Of a stretch of DNA of 64,000 bases, positions 32,803 to 45,202 are shown piece after piece (position 1 is the stretch's first letter; each line of letters opens with the position of its first letter). The DNA is from Amphibalanus amphitrite (taxonomy: Eukaryota; Arthropoda; Thecostraca; Balanomorpha; Balanidae). The stretch is taken from the NCBI RefSeq assembly GCF_019059575.1, contig NW_024882325.1, positions 267,098 to 331,097 of the forward strand, in the 5' to 3' direction. The position numbers were made by a program, and so were the translations under genes. Under the pieces are notes generated by a model. That model was given only the letters and a program-made list of their open reading frames with translations, ran no database searches and had not been told where the DNA came from.

Positions 32803-32881
32803 CTCTGTGGGCGGCGTACAGGTGCGCCGCCGGCAGGCCCGCGGCCAGCAGACACAGCGCCCACCACACGCCCGCAGACAT
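32803..32881 (-). CDS. LRP2-like: LRP2-like receptor exon 1: signal peptide
   Basis: 79 bp from ATG (32881) to a donor GAG|GTGAGT (32802 downward). It encodes MSAGVWWALCLLAAGLPAAH and six further residues, a typical secretory signal with a hydrophobic core and small residues before likely cleavage. It ends in phase 1. A nearly identical exon lies inverted at 50544-50622, with only two base differences (one silent, one His/Pro). Assignment to the receptor rests on orientation and position only. Confidence 0.75.
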
Positions 32882-32896
32882 GTTTGGCACAATCAC

Positions 32897-32944
<48 letters not shown>

Positions 32945-33060
32945 CCCTCACCGCTCCTCTCTCGGTGGGCCCGAGCTCACAACTCCATAGCGGTCGGCTG
33001 GCGGACACCCTCACACTCCGACGGCCGCTCGTCACTGAGCGCGGCTCTTCGGCGGCTCCT
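32882..33060 (-). promoter_or_regulatory. 5' UTR and probable initiator of the LRP2-like gene
   Basis: A TCAGT initiator of the arthropod type sits at 33038-33034, about 155 bases before the ATG, and is kept in the plus-strand copy. A GA repeat (CT run at 32899-32941 on the plus strand) ends 17 bases before the ATG and is much longer here than in the other copy. Confidence 0.5.
32899..32941. repeat. CT/GA microsatellite
   Basis: Uninterrupted dinucleotide run of about 43 bases in the 5' UTR of exon 1. The homologous place at 50518-50528 has only a few GA units. Confidence 0.95.
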
Positions 33061-33369
33061 GAGGACTGGCCCGTGAGTCACCTCCCCTCAGCCCCTCCAG
33101 CCCCCTGCCGACTGTGATCGGTCCAGCAGCGTTTAGCAGCGGTACTGTAGGCGCCAGAGCAGCAGAGGGTACTGAATGCTAATGGGTCGCCAGCTGAATC
33201 TTGTTTGCCGGCGCAGCGAACTGCGCAGCGCGCACCTGCGGCCGTCGCGCCTTTGTGTTAAGTCAGACTCTACATATAGTCTCTAGATGTATTCAGACTG
33301 CTTCCTGGACCGTGCGGTGATGGGACGCGAGGAGACGTCATGTTGCTAAGACCTCCACACCGCGGCTGA

Positions 33370-33651
33370 TTTGCCAGCGCGGCTGAGCCTTTCCACAGCC
33401 AGTCCAAGTATGAGGAAGGACTTATCAACAAGTCAAAGCAAAACCCTAAAATTTTACATTCCTACATTAGACATAAGAAAGTGGGTCGCTCCTCTGCAGG
33501 CCCCCTGAGGCTTTCCTCGGGCGCCTTGACCGATGATGCCACAGAGATGAGCGAGTGCTTTGCGGATGCCTTCGCATCTGTATACACACGACTTACTCCC
33601 ACAAACCCTCATCCACACCAAACATTAGGATGGGCCACTCAGCCGTGCTAA
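33370..33651 (+). pseudogene. Non-LTR retrotransposon fragment (pre-RT linker)
   Basis: An open stretch without its own start reads KYEEGLINKSKQNPK, then SYIRHKKVGRSSAGPLRL, then LTDDATEMSECFADAFASVY. This is the familiar linker before the reverse transcriptase of Jockey/CR1-type elements ('YIR-KK', 'LTDD', 'FASVY'). It stops at 33649 and has no catalytic domain. It differs from the fragment at 16426, so two element lineages are present. Confidence 0.65.
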
Positions 33652-34440
33652 CAGTAACAGCCACCCGCAGTGTGGTGCTTCTAGGTGACCTTAGCCAGTG
33701 CATGGTGTGGGTGACCGCAGACCGAAACGGGGGTGGGTGCTCACCGATCAGAAATGACCTAATGAGGATGGCTCATTCCTGAACATGGATAGGTAATCAT
33801 TTCGCTTGGCTGTCGTTTTTTGTGTTGATCCGATAATCGTTAGGTATATTATATCACATTGAGGCGGCGTCGTCGGGCACCCCCCCCCCCCCTCCCTTGA
33901 CTGGGTTTCCATGATGGGCCATCGTGGCGACAAGCGGCCAGCTGACTCAAGTAGAGTCAGTCATGACCTGACCGAAAAAGGTCAAGTTGCATAGCAATCG
34001 AGCGGCATTGTTGGGCGGAGCACCTATACCTTAAGTTAATGCATTTTCACTGTTTTATCGAACTTCTGTAAAAGTTTTTATCGAAAAATTGTTAGTGACC
34101 TTTTTGACATTAGGGTGGTGACTGGTGACCTCAGAGTTAAAATGTGGGGATCAAGGGTGACTTTTCCCTGCATTCAATGTTCAATCCACGCTTACAAAAT
34201 AGTTATGTTTGAAGGTGTTTAAAATGACTTTTGTTGGAAAACAGCACAGCCTTCTTTTCTTTGACTGACTTGCAATGGAGAGGTCGCGAAATTGACCTGA
34301 TCTATGGGCACCGATATATGTAGAAAATCCGAGGCATGTATTTGATACATCCTATCACCCTCATCAATGGCCGAAAAAACCAAAGTAGGTAATCGTTCAG
34401 TCATTGCAGCTAGAACTTAGAAGCAGACATTTGCTGTTTT
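33652..34440. repeat. TTAACCC-type internal sequence, fragment
   Basis: Shares the 'gcaatggagaggtcgc' and 'aaattgacctgat' phrases and the 'cgttcagtc-ttg-agct' phrase with 7270-7420 and 58550-58680. No termini found. Confidence 0.5.
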
Positions 34441-35660
34441 CTAAGAATGAATTCATTTAACGTTGACCTATCCTTAGGTAATCTAGTCCTGATGCTTTCA
34501 CATCCGTTTGTTTTGTTTGTTTTGTTGGGAGCTCTTTTGTTTCAAGCTCTTGTTTCAAGCTCTTTCGGTCTTAAAAGGTCAATGCAGAGCTATGGGATAT
34601 TAGCATGGGGTGATGAGTTGTATAGACATTGGGCTGTGCGGGACAACGACGGTGAGACGCGGAGGCGAGACCGTCCCAGTGGGACCTGATTGCCCCATTG
34701 GGGCAGTCCACCCGACTCCCCAACGGGCACCCCGGAGACGGTTTTCGGGTCCCGGTGAGGATCCGAGACCTCATCCACCGGGTGTCAGTTGGGGGTGACC
34801 GCCAGTCCGGAAAGGGAGGGTGAGGGGGATGCGGGTGCAGGCTTGTCCTGAGGATGGCGAGGATTGGTGATTCACAGCCTGTGAGAAGGAGGTTGATAAA
34901 ACGGCGACGCCTCGTGCGGCCTTTTTAGATATAACAGCGCCGTTTTATGTGAATCTGTGTTGGCATGGCACGGGTTGATAGCCGAAGGAGACAGCAAACG
35001 ATCGGGGCACCGGACAAGCGATCTGGTGTCAGCCGTCAGGCACCTCCGACTCGAGTAGGGGTCTCCTGATCGGTAACAGCGGTAGCAGGGGCGCTGCTCT
35101 GTAACGCAAAGGCACCGGGAGGTGGCGTCCCGGTCGCTCAGAACAGGGGCGCGGCGGCGCTACTGCAGACACCCAGGCCCATCCACTCAGCGGCCCTGGC
35201 CCTCAACTGCCAAATTCTAATACAGGGGCCCATCCGGGACATCACCCAGCGCCTCAACAGTCAACAGCATCAACATTCGGTCATCCAGTCTCACTCAACA
35301 GCACATATGTATGTGCTCCGGGTTTTCGGATTTTCAGATGCCTTCAGCCCTCGTCGCAATGCGTAGCGTAGGTATACCTACAAGTGCAGACACACATGCA
35401 TCCATGTTTCGACCTCTAGGTCAACTACGGTCAGAATACCAGGTCACGTCAAGGTCACTTCAGAAAACGTTAATGATCGTCTTAGCTACACCATCCAGCT
35501 TGCAAAAGGGACGAAAGTACAAAGCGTTTTGATATTTTGTCATTGAAGCGGTACGGTGGCGACATAATTTGAACCCGCACCTGGGTATTTAAGTCGATAG
35601 GTGCGCTTGACGACGGTATGTACTTCCAGAAAGTGTTAAGGTCAACTCTTCACTCGGATC
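34441..35660. other. Mixed region with GC-rich part, unassigned
   Basis: 34650-35300 is GC-rich with 'gggcaccccggagacggttttcgg' phrasing that looks like a retroelement untranslated leader. A GGGTTCAAATT box on the minus strand near 35570-35585 resembles a tRNA-derived SINE but no fold was confirmed. Confidence 0.3.
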
Positions 35661-35679
35661 AACACTGAGGTCAATTTAA

Positions 35680-35970
35680 CCCGCGCTCCACTGGGGGGGG
35701 GGGGGCTATTCATAGCCCCTTATTTTTCTGCAATAACTTCTAAACCGCTGGACGCATCGGCGCGAAAACTTTCAATTCCTTCGGTTGCATCAATTTGACA
35801 CCTTGTGTCAAAATGTGGACTTCGTAGCTACCATAGATTGGCCGGAAATGACGTCAGAGTGACGAGATGTTCGGCCAATTTCGACGCAAAACATTGAACA
35901 ACGGCAATGGCGCTCTCAAGAGCTCAGTTTTTTTTTTTTAGCTTCATCCAATTTCTTTGCATAAAAGGTC
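35680..35970. mobile_element. TTAACCC-family element, left part only (TIR CCCGCGCTCCACTGG)
   Basis: TTAA at 35676-35679, then a single TIR and G-run hairpin, then sequence aligning with 41450-41700. It breaks off at the TTAA where the next element starts; the rest of it is not found on the other side. Confidence 0.65.
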
Positions 35971-35974
35971 TTAA

Positions 35975-37153
35975 CCCGCGCCCCGTTGGGAACTGCCGAG
36001 CAATGCGCCATGTTGGGGGGGGGGGGGGTGGGGGGGGGGGGCATTTTGCCCCCTCCCCTAAGATCTTGAGAACCACGCAATATAACGAGAAGCAGCAAAC
36101 AGTGTTATATAGCCCGAATGGGGAACTACCTTGTGACCCAATTTCATTGATCTCGGTCAAACCGATGACGTCACAGGTCAGGTGAAATGTCGAATTTTCA
36201 CCGTTTACAGGCATTTCAAGAAATGTGTTGTAAAATCGAGTAAAATGCATGTCATTTAAAGTCATCGATGGGAAGTTGTTTGTCAAACACATTTTGCTAG
36301 TTGATGTCACTGATGCAAGGTCAGGTCACAGAGGTCAGGTCACTGAGGGTCACGATATGAAAATATCATGTGATGCATGTTTTATGGTTCATTTTGCATG
36401 ACAAATGCGATCATGTGGGTCAGGCAGCCTTTGGGGCCAGTTTAGGTTATGTTCTGGCTATGTCAGGTCAAGGTCAGGTCAAATTAGGTCAAATTTCAAA
36501 CTTGATATTTTTGCATAAAATGGGTATCGAATCGATGCAGCTTGTCACGGTAAGTCTAATGGTGGTCTTTGTTTTGCAATACGTAGTCTAGAATTGCTAA
36601 AAATTGAGTTAGAATATTGAACTTTGTTTCGGTATAACTTGGCCGAAAAAGGAGGTAGGTATCGATCTAAAATTTGGTATGTAGATAGAATTGACCGCAG
36701 GGGCTATCATATATATTCCGGGTTTTGTTTTCGAAATTCGAAAAAACTTTTAGGATTTTTGTGCGTTTTTCTAAAAGAAAAATCATATTTTTTTGGGGGG
36801 GGTCAAAATCCCAAAATTTTGATAATCCGAGATAACATTTTTGTAGCGCCGTGTTTCCCTACAGGACCATATAAAGAACTTTGAAATTACCTTTTAAGTG
36901 TAGCTTTTGTGAGCGTTTCAAGATTTCGTGTTTTTTTGCTCATTTTTTGCCCGAACATGACCTCAGTTTGACCTCAACAACTCTTGACCGAAGGTGACCT
37001 AGGAGTTAAGACTTGAAGTTTTGTGTGAAGGTGTTATATATTGATGCCCGAGAAGCTACTTGAAAATTTGGTGGCGCTGCGCGCCGCCGTTTTCTTGCTA
37101 TTCAGGAAAAACCACAGGGGGCCGTATTGCCCCTCCCCCCAACGGGGCGAGGG
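35975..37153. mobile_element. TTAACCC-family element (TIR CCCGCGCCCCGTTGGG)
   Basis: 1,179 bp, TTAA at 35971-35974 on the left and TCAA (one mismatch) on the right. The left end carries outer and inner TIR copies (CCCCGTTGGG and CCATGTTGGG). The TGACGTCACAGGTCAGGT cassette is at about 36167. The palindrome GGCGGCGCTGCGCGCCGCC-like is near 37070-37090. Confidence 0.8.
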
Positions 37154-37581
37154 TCAAGAACAAGCTAGGTATACGGGACACTTTTTCAGTTTGGATTTTT
37201 CAGTTTTTTGCTTTTTTGGTTCGATTTATCGCTTTTTCGAGTCGGTTTTTGATTTTTCGATTTATCGCTTCGTGACTTTTCGAGTTTGATTAAAGTTTGT
37301 TTGGTAGCAACGCGCTGTGCAAGCGCCAGGCTCTTCTTGTTTTGTTTGCAACGCGCTGGTTGCAGCTTTGCTTTGGGTTTTAAGTGACAGTTTTTTTGTG
37401 TGTTTCACCAGATGGAAATTAATTATATTCATTTTGCCTGTTTGTAGTAGAAAATTGGCTTGATTTCCAGCACCAATTAACCCGCGCCGTGCTGGTGGTC
37501 TGAATTTTCCATGGTGTAAGGATAAGGAAATAAAGAAAAAATCACGTTTTTGTAACTTAATGTCACGCGAATTTCCCTTAA
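37154..37581. other. AT-rich stretch and old TTAACCC terminus
   Basis: A 'TTAACCCGCGCCGTGCTGG' terminus lies at 37477-37495 and resembles the sequence flanking the propeller exon at 23684-23703. The rest is TTTTCGA-rich low-complexity DNA. Confidence 0.45.
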
Positions 37582-38760
37582 CCCGCGCCCCACTGGGGTC
37601 TGCGTATAACACGCCCTACTGGGGGGGGGGGGGCTATTCATAGCCCCCCCTCCTAACTCCGAAACTACTGGGCCGATCGTCAAAATTCAAACGGCGTCTG
37701 ATAGCCCCGGAAAAACTGTCGAACGAAACCTAATTTCATTGACCTCGAGGTCACTGATGACGTCACAGGTCAGGTCAAAGTAAAAATTATTAGCATTTTG
37801 GCTTCTTAACGTTTTGGGCTCTGGCCGCCGTCTTACAAGTCAGATCAGGCTCATTTTTGGTTCACACACTCGTGAACAGATGCTCTAGATACTCTGAGGG
37901 TACCAAACTTGTACTTTGATTTTCAGGTCAAGGTCAGGTCATCACAGGTCACGAAAATATTATATCATGCGTCGGTCACGTGACACATGTTTTATGGTCC
38001 ATTTAGGCCAAACATTTCGAATTTGATGTCGTCTGTGTCATTCGAGGTCATTTTGAGTCAAATTTCGCTTAGGTCGGGTCACTTTCAGGTCAAAAAAGGT
38101 CAAATTTTGAAGTTAAAAATTTTCAACAAAAAAGGTGTCAATTGGATGCAGTTTGAGCTCAGGAACACGATGGTGCTATTTATATTGGCGTACGATGTCA
38201 AATTCGTGCTGAAAAATTGATTTGAAAAATTAATAAGTGTTAATTTTTTGCAGTAATGCGTATAACTTGGCCATTTTTGAAGATATTTAGCTAAAACTTG
38301 CTAGAGTTAGTCATAATAATGCTTTCTATCACATATATTCCGGTTTTTTCGAAAAGTCAAAAGGTTTTTGAAAAAAATGTAAAAATATAAATTTTAAATT
38401 TTATTATATAAAATTTTCGAAATTTTCAAAATTTCGAAAATCCGAGATAGCAGTTTGATAGCGCAGTCTATTCTGAGTCCTCTCATGTAAAGAAATTGGA
38501 TCTAGCTTAAAAACTGAGCTCTTGGGAGCGATTGCCGTGGTTCAATGTTTTGCGTCGAAATTGGCCGAACATGACGTCACTCTGACGTCATTTCCGGCCA
38601 ACCTATGGTAGGTACGAAGTTCAAATTTTGACACAAGGTGTCAAATTGATGCAGCCAAAGGTACTGAAAGTTTGGCGTCGATCCGTCAAGCGGTTTGGAA
38701 GTTATTGCAGAAAAACGGGAGGGGGGGCTATAAATAGCCCCCCCCCCAGTGGGGCGCGGG
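37582..38760. mobile_element. TTAACCC-family element, full length (TIR CCCGCGCCCCACTGGGG)
   Basis: 1,179 bp with perfect TTAA on both sides (37578-37581, 38761-38764). The left end has the double TIR and the right end the single one. CTAT-loop-ATAG hairpins sit in the G/C runs. The TGACGTCACAGGTCAGGTCA cassette lies at about 37758. It is the best reference for the interrupted relative at 41407-48485. Confidence 0.9.
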
Positions 38761-38764
38761 TTAA

Positions 38765-39658
38765 AAAACTGCAAAACTTTAAACGCCTTTAACAACCTCA
38801 CTCAGCCTTTAAATCAAAACGTAACAAAATCTGCACAAGATTTTACTTTTTCCTTCACGTGGCCATCTCCGATGAAATATTTTAGCTTAAAATACATTTT
38901 GTTTAGGGGGAGGGAATCATTATAGGTAGGTACTTACAAAATCAAAAATTTTGAGTTTATCGCAAAAAAGGGAACCTATCAGAGAAGTAGGTATTGTATG
39001 TGTAGTGTGCGCCTACATTCCAATTGTTGAAAGGATCGGTTTGGAAAATGTAGGAGTTATTCAAATTTTGCTGACGTCACGACACCCAATATTTCCAGAA
39101 TGTGTTCGAAGTTTTAGACCTCGCACGGGAACAAAAACAGTACCACTCGATTTGTCGTGAAAAAAACGCATCAGGCAGACACTTTTTTGGGTCTTAACAA
39201 TTTATTTCAAAATTTGACCACACTTGACCCCACATTTACGACCTGAAATTCATCCAATTATGGTTCATATCACTAATTGACATTCTAAATTTATTTCTAT
39301 TAATGAAATCACTCATAAAATATGTGTTGCACATATCATATTCAATATTTCTCTTTTAGTGACCTGACCCGACCTGACCCTGACCTTGACCTTTGCATGA
39401 TATCATATGCAACGCATCTTGTCTTGGTAGCCTGAGAACACGCCTTGGATAATCAAACTCAGCACATTCTTTGCCAACTGCTCTCCAAAGCCGATCTTGT
39501 AGAACTACAGTTGCATTTTGTACCCTTGACTTGACCTTGACCTGACCTATAATCTAGGGGAAAGTGGGTGAAAGTGGGTTCCCTCCTACCCAATTGCGCC
39601 CACCAACATTCCCACGAATTCAATTGCACGTTTAGTATTTTGTTTTCAAAAACATTAT
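38765..39658. other. No recognised gene
   Basis: Mixed sequence with TGACCT repeats at 39360-39395 and 39525-39548. Confidence 0.4.
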
Positions 39659-39662
39659 TTAA

Positions 39663-40518
39663 CCCTATTAGTGGCAGGGGGGGTTGTTTTTATCCACCCC
39701 TCAGGTTTTTCGGGAATATCTCCGAAACCGCTGAAGCTACGATGCTGAAATTTTCTGACTTTTCCTAAAACTAAATTGGGCACATTCCCTGAAAATTTCA
39801 AGTTCATAACTTTACCAGGGGCGGCTCCAGAGCATTGGGAATTGGGGGGTCCTATTCGTGAAGCGAGTCATTTGGGCGAAGATCACGATGCTGCACCAGT
39901 TTTACGAACAGTGAATGAAAGGTATCATGTGATAACATATACAGTTATTGTGCATCCTCTTTTGACACGTTTTTGCTATAATAGGCGGATCCAGGCGTCC
40001 AAAAAGGGGGGTTATGTTTTACCTCCCAACATAGGTGCCCTGACACCGCCTATGCATGACCAATACAATTGTAGTCGTTCTCTCACAAGAAAATTGTAAC
40101 ATAACAAGACCATTACCACCCTTTTTAGAAACAGTACCAACAAAAACCTTATTTACTATACTTTTTGTGTACCCCCAATCTCAATGATCTGTATCCGCCT
40201 ATGATTTTTGAAAATGCATATTTTTAGGATCCATGTGAATTCCTGGTTCATTCTCTATCGATCGGCAAAAGTTGCGTTAAGATTGGTTCAGAAACCTGGC
40301 CGTGATAAACAGTCTAAAATGTATCTGCAATTTGCCCGTTTTTACCCCCCTCTACCCCCCCCCCCCCCCTATTGACATTTTTTAATTTTTATTTTTTAGA
40401 AATGTAGATCACGTTGAGCGAAATCGAATGCCGTTTGAATTTTGAAAATCGGCCCATTAGATCTCGAGATATCAAGGGGGGGTCGTAAACAGCCCCCCCC
40501 CCCCTGCCACTAATAGGG
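39663..40518. mobile_element. TTAACCC-family element (TIR CCCTATTAGTGGCAGGGG)
   Basis: 856 bp, perfect TTAA on both sides (39659-39662, 40519-40522) and an 18-base perfect TIR. Both ends are single, unlike most relatives. It contains the smaller element at about 39815-40203. Confidence 0.85.
39815..40203. mobile_element. Small nested element with CAGGGGCGG-type ends
   Basis: The left 'caggggcggctccagagcat' is matched by the reversed right end 'cataggcggatacagatcat', and both continue into ATTGGGGG. No target duplication could be confirmed. Confidence 0.45.
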
Positions 40519-40522
40519 TTAA

Positions 40523-41402
40523 GCCACTGGATAGTCCTTTCTATGGCTCAAGCTCTCCGATGAAGCCAAACAGCAGGGCTCATTGCGCCTTCGAAGATAT
40601 TACGGCGTTTTATTAGCTTTTTTGCAGTATTTTGAATCGTTGGCTATAAGAAAATATGCGACACGTGTGTGATTTTCAGAGTGATGTTTAGAAAGGATTT
40701 TTTTTTTCATTAGGTATATTTCACTGAAGCATTAAACATCCTTCAGCAACTTTATGATAACTTCTACGCTTTTATTAAAAAGTAGGTACCTCAATTTTAA
40801 TTGCGCCCATGGCAATTACGCCAGGGGGGCGCAAATAGAATAACGGTGCACCTATCGTATCACGGCAGTATGAATGCATCATTAACTGATTGCAATAAAG
40901 AAGGAGTTTTATGTCAGGCAGGGGAGCAGCCCGCTGTCGTTAGTCTGCAAATTATTTCTCTACTCAAACTTTATAATGCAGCTGCCACTTATGGCTATGA
41001 ACTTGTGGTGTATTGACAAAATACGCCAGTTTCAATATGGAATCAGGCGTAAGAGGTGACAGCAATGATAAAAAAGTAAAAACTGATGTCAAAAGTTGTC
41101 GAAACGATAAAAATATTAATTTTGAAGGAAACGATTGAAAATATACCTAATCGTATAGACGCATATGTTCATATATGAGTATATCTAGTCGGTTACGTTA
41201 AACGTTTTCGTTGCACTTTCACAAGCATACTGACACATGTAAAGTTATGTAACTGCTCAAAAAACATCGCGATTTATATCTACATATCTTATTTATCCAG
41301 CCTGATTAACATCATAAATATTTAAGTAAGCCGCAATGACATAGACTGCCGGGGTGATGAATTCCGTTTGTTTAGCCATGTTAAAGTAGGTATAGGGCGC
41401 AA
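40523..41402. other. Possible older transposon ends, otherwise unassigned
   Basis: 'taattgcgcc' at 40798 and the sequence at 48493-48515 ('taattgcgccatcccctggc') may be the two sides of an older element split by 41407-48485. Confidence 0.35.
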
Positions 41403-42348
41403 TTAGCCCGCGCCCCACTGGGGGGGGGGGGGGGGGCTATTTATAGCCCCCCCTCCCGTTTTTCTGCAATAACTTCCAAACCGCATGACGGATCGACGCC
41501 AAACTTTCAGTACCTTCGGCTGCATCAATTTGACACCTTGTGTCAAAATTTGAACTTCGTAGCTACCATAGGTCGGCCGGAAATGACGTCAGAGTGACGT
41601 CATGTTCGTCCGATTTCGACGCAAAACATTGAACCACGGCAATCGCTCCCAAGAGCTCAGTTTTTAAGCTAGATCCAATTTCTTTGCATGAAAGGACTTA
41701 GAATTGACCGCGCTATCAAACTGCTATCTCGGATTTTCAAAATTTTGAAAATTTCGAAAATTTTATATAATAATATTCAAAATTTATATTTTTTTTTTCA
41801 AAAAGTTTTTGGCTTTTCGAAAAAAACCGGAATATATGTGACAGAACGCATTATTATGACTAACTCTAGCAAGTTTTAGCTAAATATCTTCAAAAATGGC
41901 CAAGTTATACGCATTATTGCAAAAAATTTACAATTATCAATTTTTCAAATCAATTTTTCAGTACGTATTTGACATCGTACACCAATATAAATGGTACCAT
42001 CGTGTTCCTGAGCTCAAACTGCATCCAATAGACACCATTTTTGTTGAAAAATTTTAACTTCAAAATTTGACCTTTTTTGACCTGAAAGTGACCTGACCTA
42101 AGCTAAATTCGACTCAAAATGACCTCGAATGACACAGACGACATCAAATTCGAAATCTTTGGCCTAAATGGACCATAAAACATGTGTCACGTGACCGACG
42201 CATGATATAATATTTTCGTGACCTGTGATGACCTGACCCTGACCTGAAAATCAAGGTACAAGTTTGGTACCCTCAAGGTATCTAGAGCATCTGTTCACGA
42301 GTGTGGAAACCAAAAATGAGCCTGATCTGACTTGTAAGACGGCGGCCA

Positions 42349-45202
42349 CCCAGCCAGCAATTTTGCTCCGGGCCCAAGCAGGCTCAAGTGCGGATTGCCC
42401 GAGATTTTTAGTCGGGCTAAAGTCGGCTAGGGCTTGGGCTAAAGTCGGCGTATGACACAAATACGCCGACTAAAGCCCATGCTCTGCCGGAGGTATGCCC
42501 GCTCTGCGAGCTCCGGACAGCCGTAGTTTAGCCCTAGTTGAGCGACGATTGGCGTTAGCCCGATTTAAGCCCGAGCAGTGAATCCATTTATATAATGGAG
42601 ATCACTCTGGGCCCGAGCGGGCTGAACTCCGGCAAGCCCACTCTGTGTGCCCTGTCTATCCCGACTTAAGCCATAGAAGTGAATGGGGTTTATACATTGC
42701 AAACTGCTGTGGCTTTGCTCGGGTTCGGCTCGAGTGATGGCAGTCCTGTTTTCTCAAGTCTCGACTTGACTTCATCTTGCTTTTGCTTCACACTGGATCG
42801 AGTAGCAAGGAGCAGCCAATGCACTTTCAGCAGGTTGTGCGGTTTCAATGCATATTTAAAATTGTTACGGTCACTCATATGCTCTGTTAACCGGTCATCG
42901 AGGCTCGTGCATTGCAAAAGGAAAGTAGTGGTTGACTTTGATTGAATGTATATTTCAAACGACTACAGACACGTCAAATGAAACACAAATACATGAAACA
43001 GTGGATTGCAAACTGCAGCAGTAATATGGCATGAGTCATGAAAAACGCCATCAAAACTATAAAACAATCACAAGGCCCGCTAGCCTCCCTCCCCGTTCAT
43101 AATACTTGGTTAAACACTCAACTGAAAGCATAAAGTAAGGACAGCAAGTAATCGCTCATAAGACATAAAGCAATAAGCAAACAATCGTTTATAAGGAACT
43201 TCACTCTGGTGAATGGGAGCTTTGGAGGCGTCTGGCTCGATCCACACACACACATCTGCAGTAGGTGGTCGGCCAGCTTTCGGCGCAGTTTCCGTATATG
43301 TAGGTATACCTACTTAATTATAAGCAGGCAGTTTCCGCTAAACCACTTGGCGAGGGCGACTGCGGCGTCCACCCGGTCCTGGTTTGTATAACTATTCCAT
43401 TTTTTGGAACCATTTGCTCTAATGGTACGTACCTGAAAAAGAGATTAATTGGTTTAACCCTCGCCCGTAAACGGCGATCTGCCACCTTCGCCCATGCAGG
43501 GGGGGGGGTTGGTGCGACCCCCCCTTGGCGTTTGAAAACGGAGCGTCGTAGAGCTTAGCGGAAAAGACCAACGGATTGCTCTCGCCGAGATCTCGCGATT
43601 GGTGGTATATTTTTTGGTCCTAGGTCAACATTTGACCTACTTTTGACCGGTCAAAGGTCAAATTTTCGGAAAAATATACTTTTTTCAACTTTCCGCGGCG
43701 ATTGCGGCAAAACGGTGGGAGATATCGACTTGAAACCTTCACTATCGTGTTCCTTGATCAATTCTCTATCGTTTGGTATGTATTTCGTTTTCCTAGCTCT
43801 AAAAATGGCGCGTTGGGAGCGCCGGAAGTCGGCAAGGTCACAGTCGGCGGCAGAAATTCGAAAAATCAAAATTTAAATTTTTGAAATCTGATTGTATTTT
43901 TGGATTTGGAAGGTCCATTTGCTCCCTATAGAAGCTAATATTGCTGCATATTCCCATTGAGGTGACAAGAATTAGCAAAATAGTGGTTCGGGCGCTTTTC
44001 AAAAATAGTACCGGACGCTGTTCCTCTTGTGACGTCATAGCTCCGTGACCTGACCTGACCCGGTCAAGTTTCTTATACCATATGATAGCCAATACTTGCC
44101 CCAACATGCATGGGAAGTTTCATCACGATCCATCAACCGATGTCCGTACCACCGGCAGGAAACCTCGGGCGTTGGCACTCAGTTTGTGAAAATCCGGCCG
44201 GAGGCTGTTCCCTTTGTGACGTCATGACTCCGTGACCTGACATGACCCGGTCAAATTTTTTTTTATCAAAAGATGCGCAAGGTTTGCCCCATAAGGTACC
44301 CAAAATTTGGCGGCGCTGCGCGCCGCCGTTTTTGCACTATTTCCGAAAAACCTCAGGGGGGGGGGGGTTGCACCAACCCCCCCCTACATGGGCGAGGGTT
44401 AATTTACATTGCATGTTTGCTTGAAAAATAACTTATTGATGCATTAATACTGTAAAAACACTTCTCATTGATCCGTATAAAATGTTCATTTGATTTTAAA
44501 TGCGGACAGAGAATGAGCGTGCTCGGTGATAAGTAGACAAATATTTGTGTTTTGTATTTAATTTTCCTGGGTCAGAAGTGCTGGTATTTCACAAAGATAT
44601 AAAGGCACGGAATGCAGCTTTTCTGAGCGAGGGTATAAGTCGCTAGGCTGAACAGTTATTCAGCTTCATGTTTGATGGCGTCAAGCTTAGTCAAAATCGT
44701 GACGTTTACATACGATCAAGCGCACCATTCAATACACTTACCTACCGTAAAACTCCATGCCAGTCCACTTGATAAGAGCAGTGAGCACTATCCCTTCTTC
44801 GCGCTGTCACACGCGTCCAAACATCAACCACCAAATGCCCCAACACCGGTGTGTCGTTTCGTCGCACAGCGCACAGACTGTCACAAACGCCGCACATGAT
44901 TGGCGCAGAACTGCGCATGCGCGAACAGCCGAACAAGTATGGCTAAGCTCCGGCTTTACTCCAGTTAGCCGAAGGACACAGCCAGCTTGATCAGCCCGCG
45001 CTCCGCCCAAGTTAAGCCTGTTTTGGATGCGCGGGCAGATGTCGGGCTGAGCTACTGCTATCCGCACGTGGGCATAGCTGCGGCATGCCCCAGCTCAGCC
45101 CTAGTAAAAATACATTGGTTTTGATCAAAGTGGGCAAACCCAAGCTAAGCCCAAGCTTCCCGACGCTTGCCACAGTTCAGCCCAAGCGAATTGCTGGCTG
45201 GG
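42349..45202. mobile_element. Nested DNA transposon with TIR CCCAGCCAGCAATT
   Basis: Ends CCCAGCCAGCAATT and AATTGCTGGCTGGG, with CA on both sides. The relative at about 37820 reads straight through with a single CA, so the duplication is 2 bp. It has 'gggctaaagtcgg' hairpins near 42440-42480 and itself contains the element at 43458-44398. No transposase recognised. Confidence 0.8.
43458..44398. mobile_element. TTAACCC-family element nested in the CCCAGCCAGC transposon
   Basis: 941 bp, TTAA on both sides (43454-43457, 44399-44402). The left terminus has an outer CCCTCGCCCG and an inner CTTCGCCCATGCAGGGG; the right has CATGGGCGAGGG. It carries the GGCGGCGCTGCGCGCCGCC palindrome at 44310-44332. 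Confidence 0.85.

Noticed and set aside
32807-33117. Ser-Leu and Glu-Arg rich frames
   Set aside because: Products of the CT/GA microsatellite.
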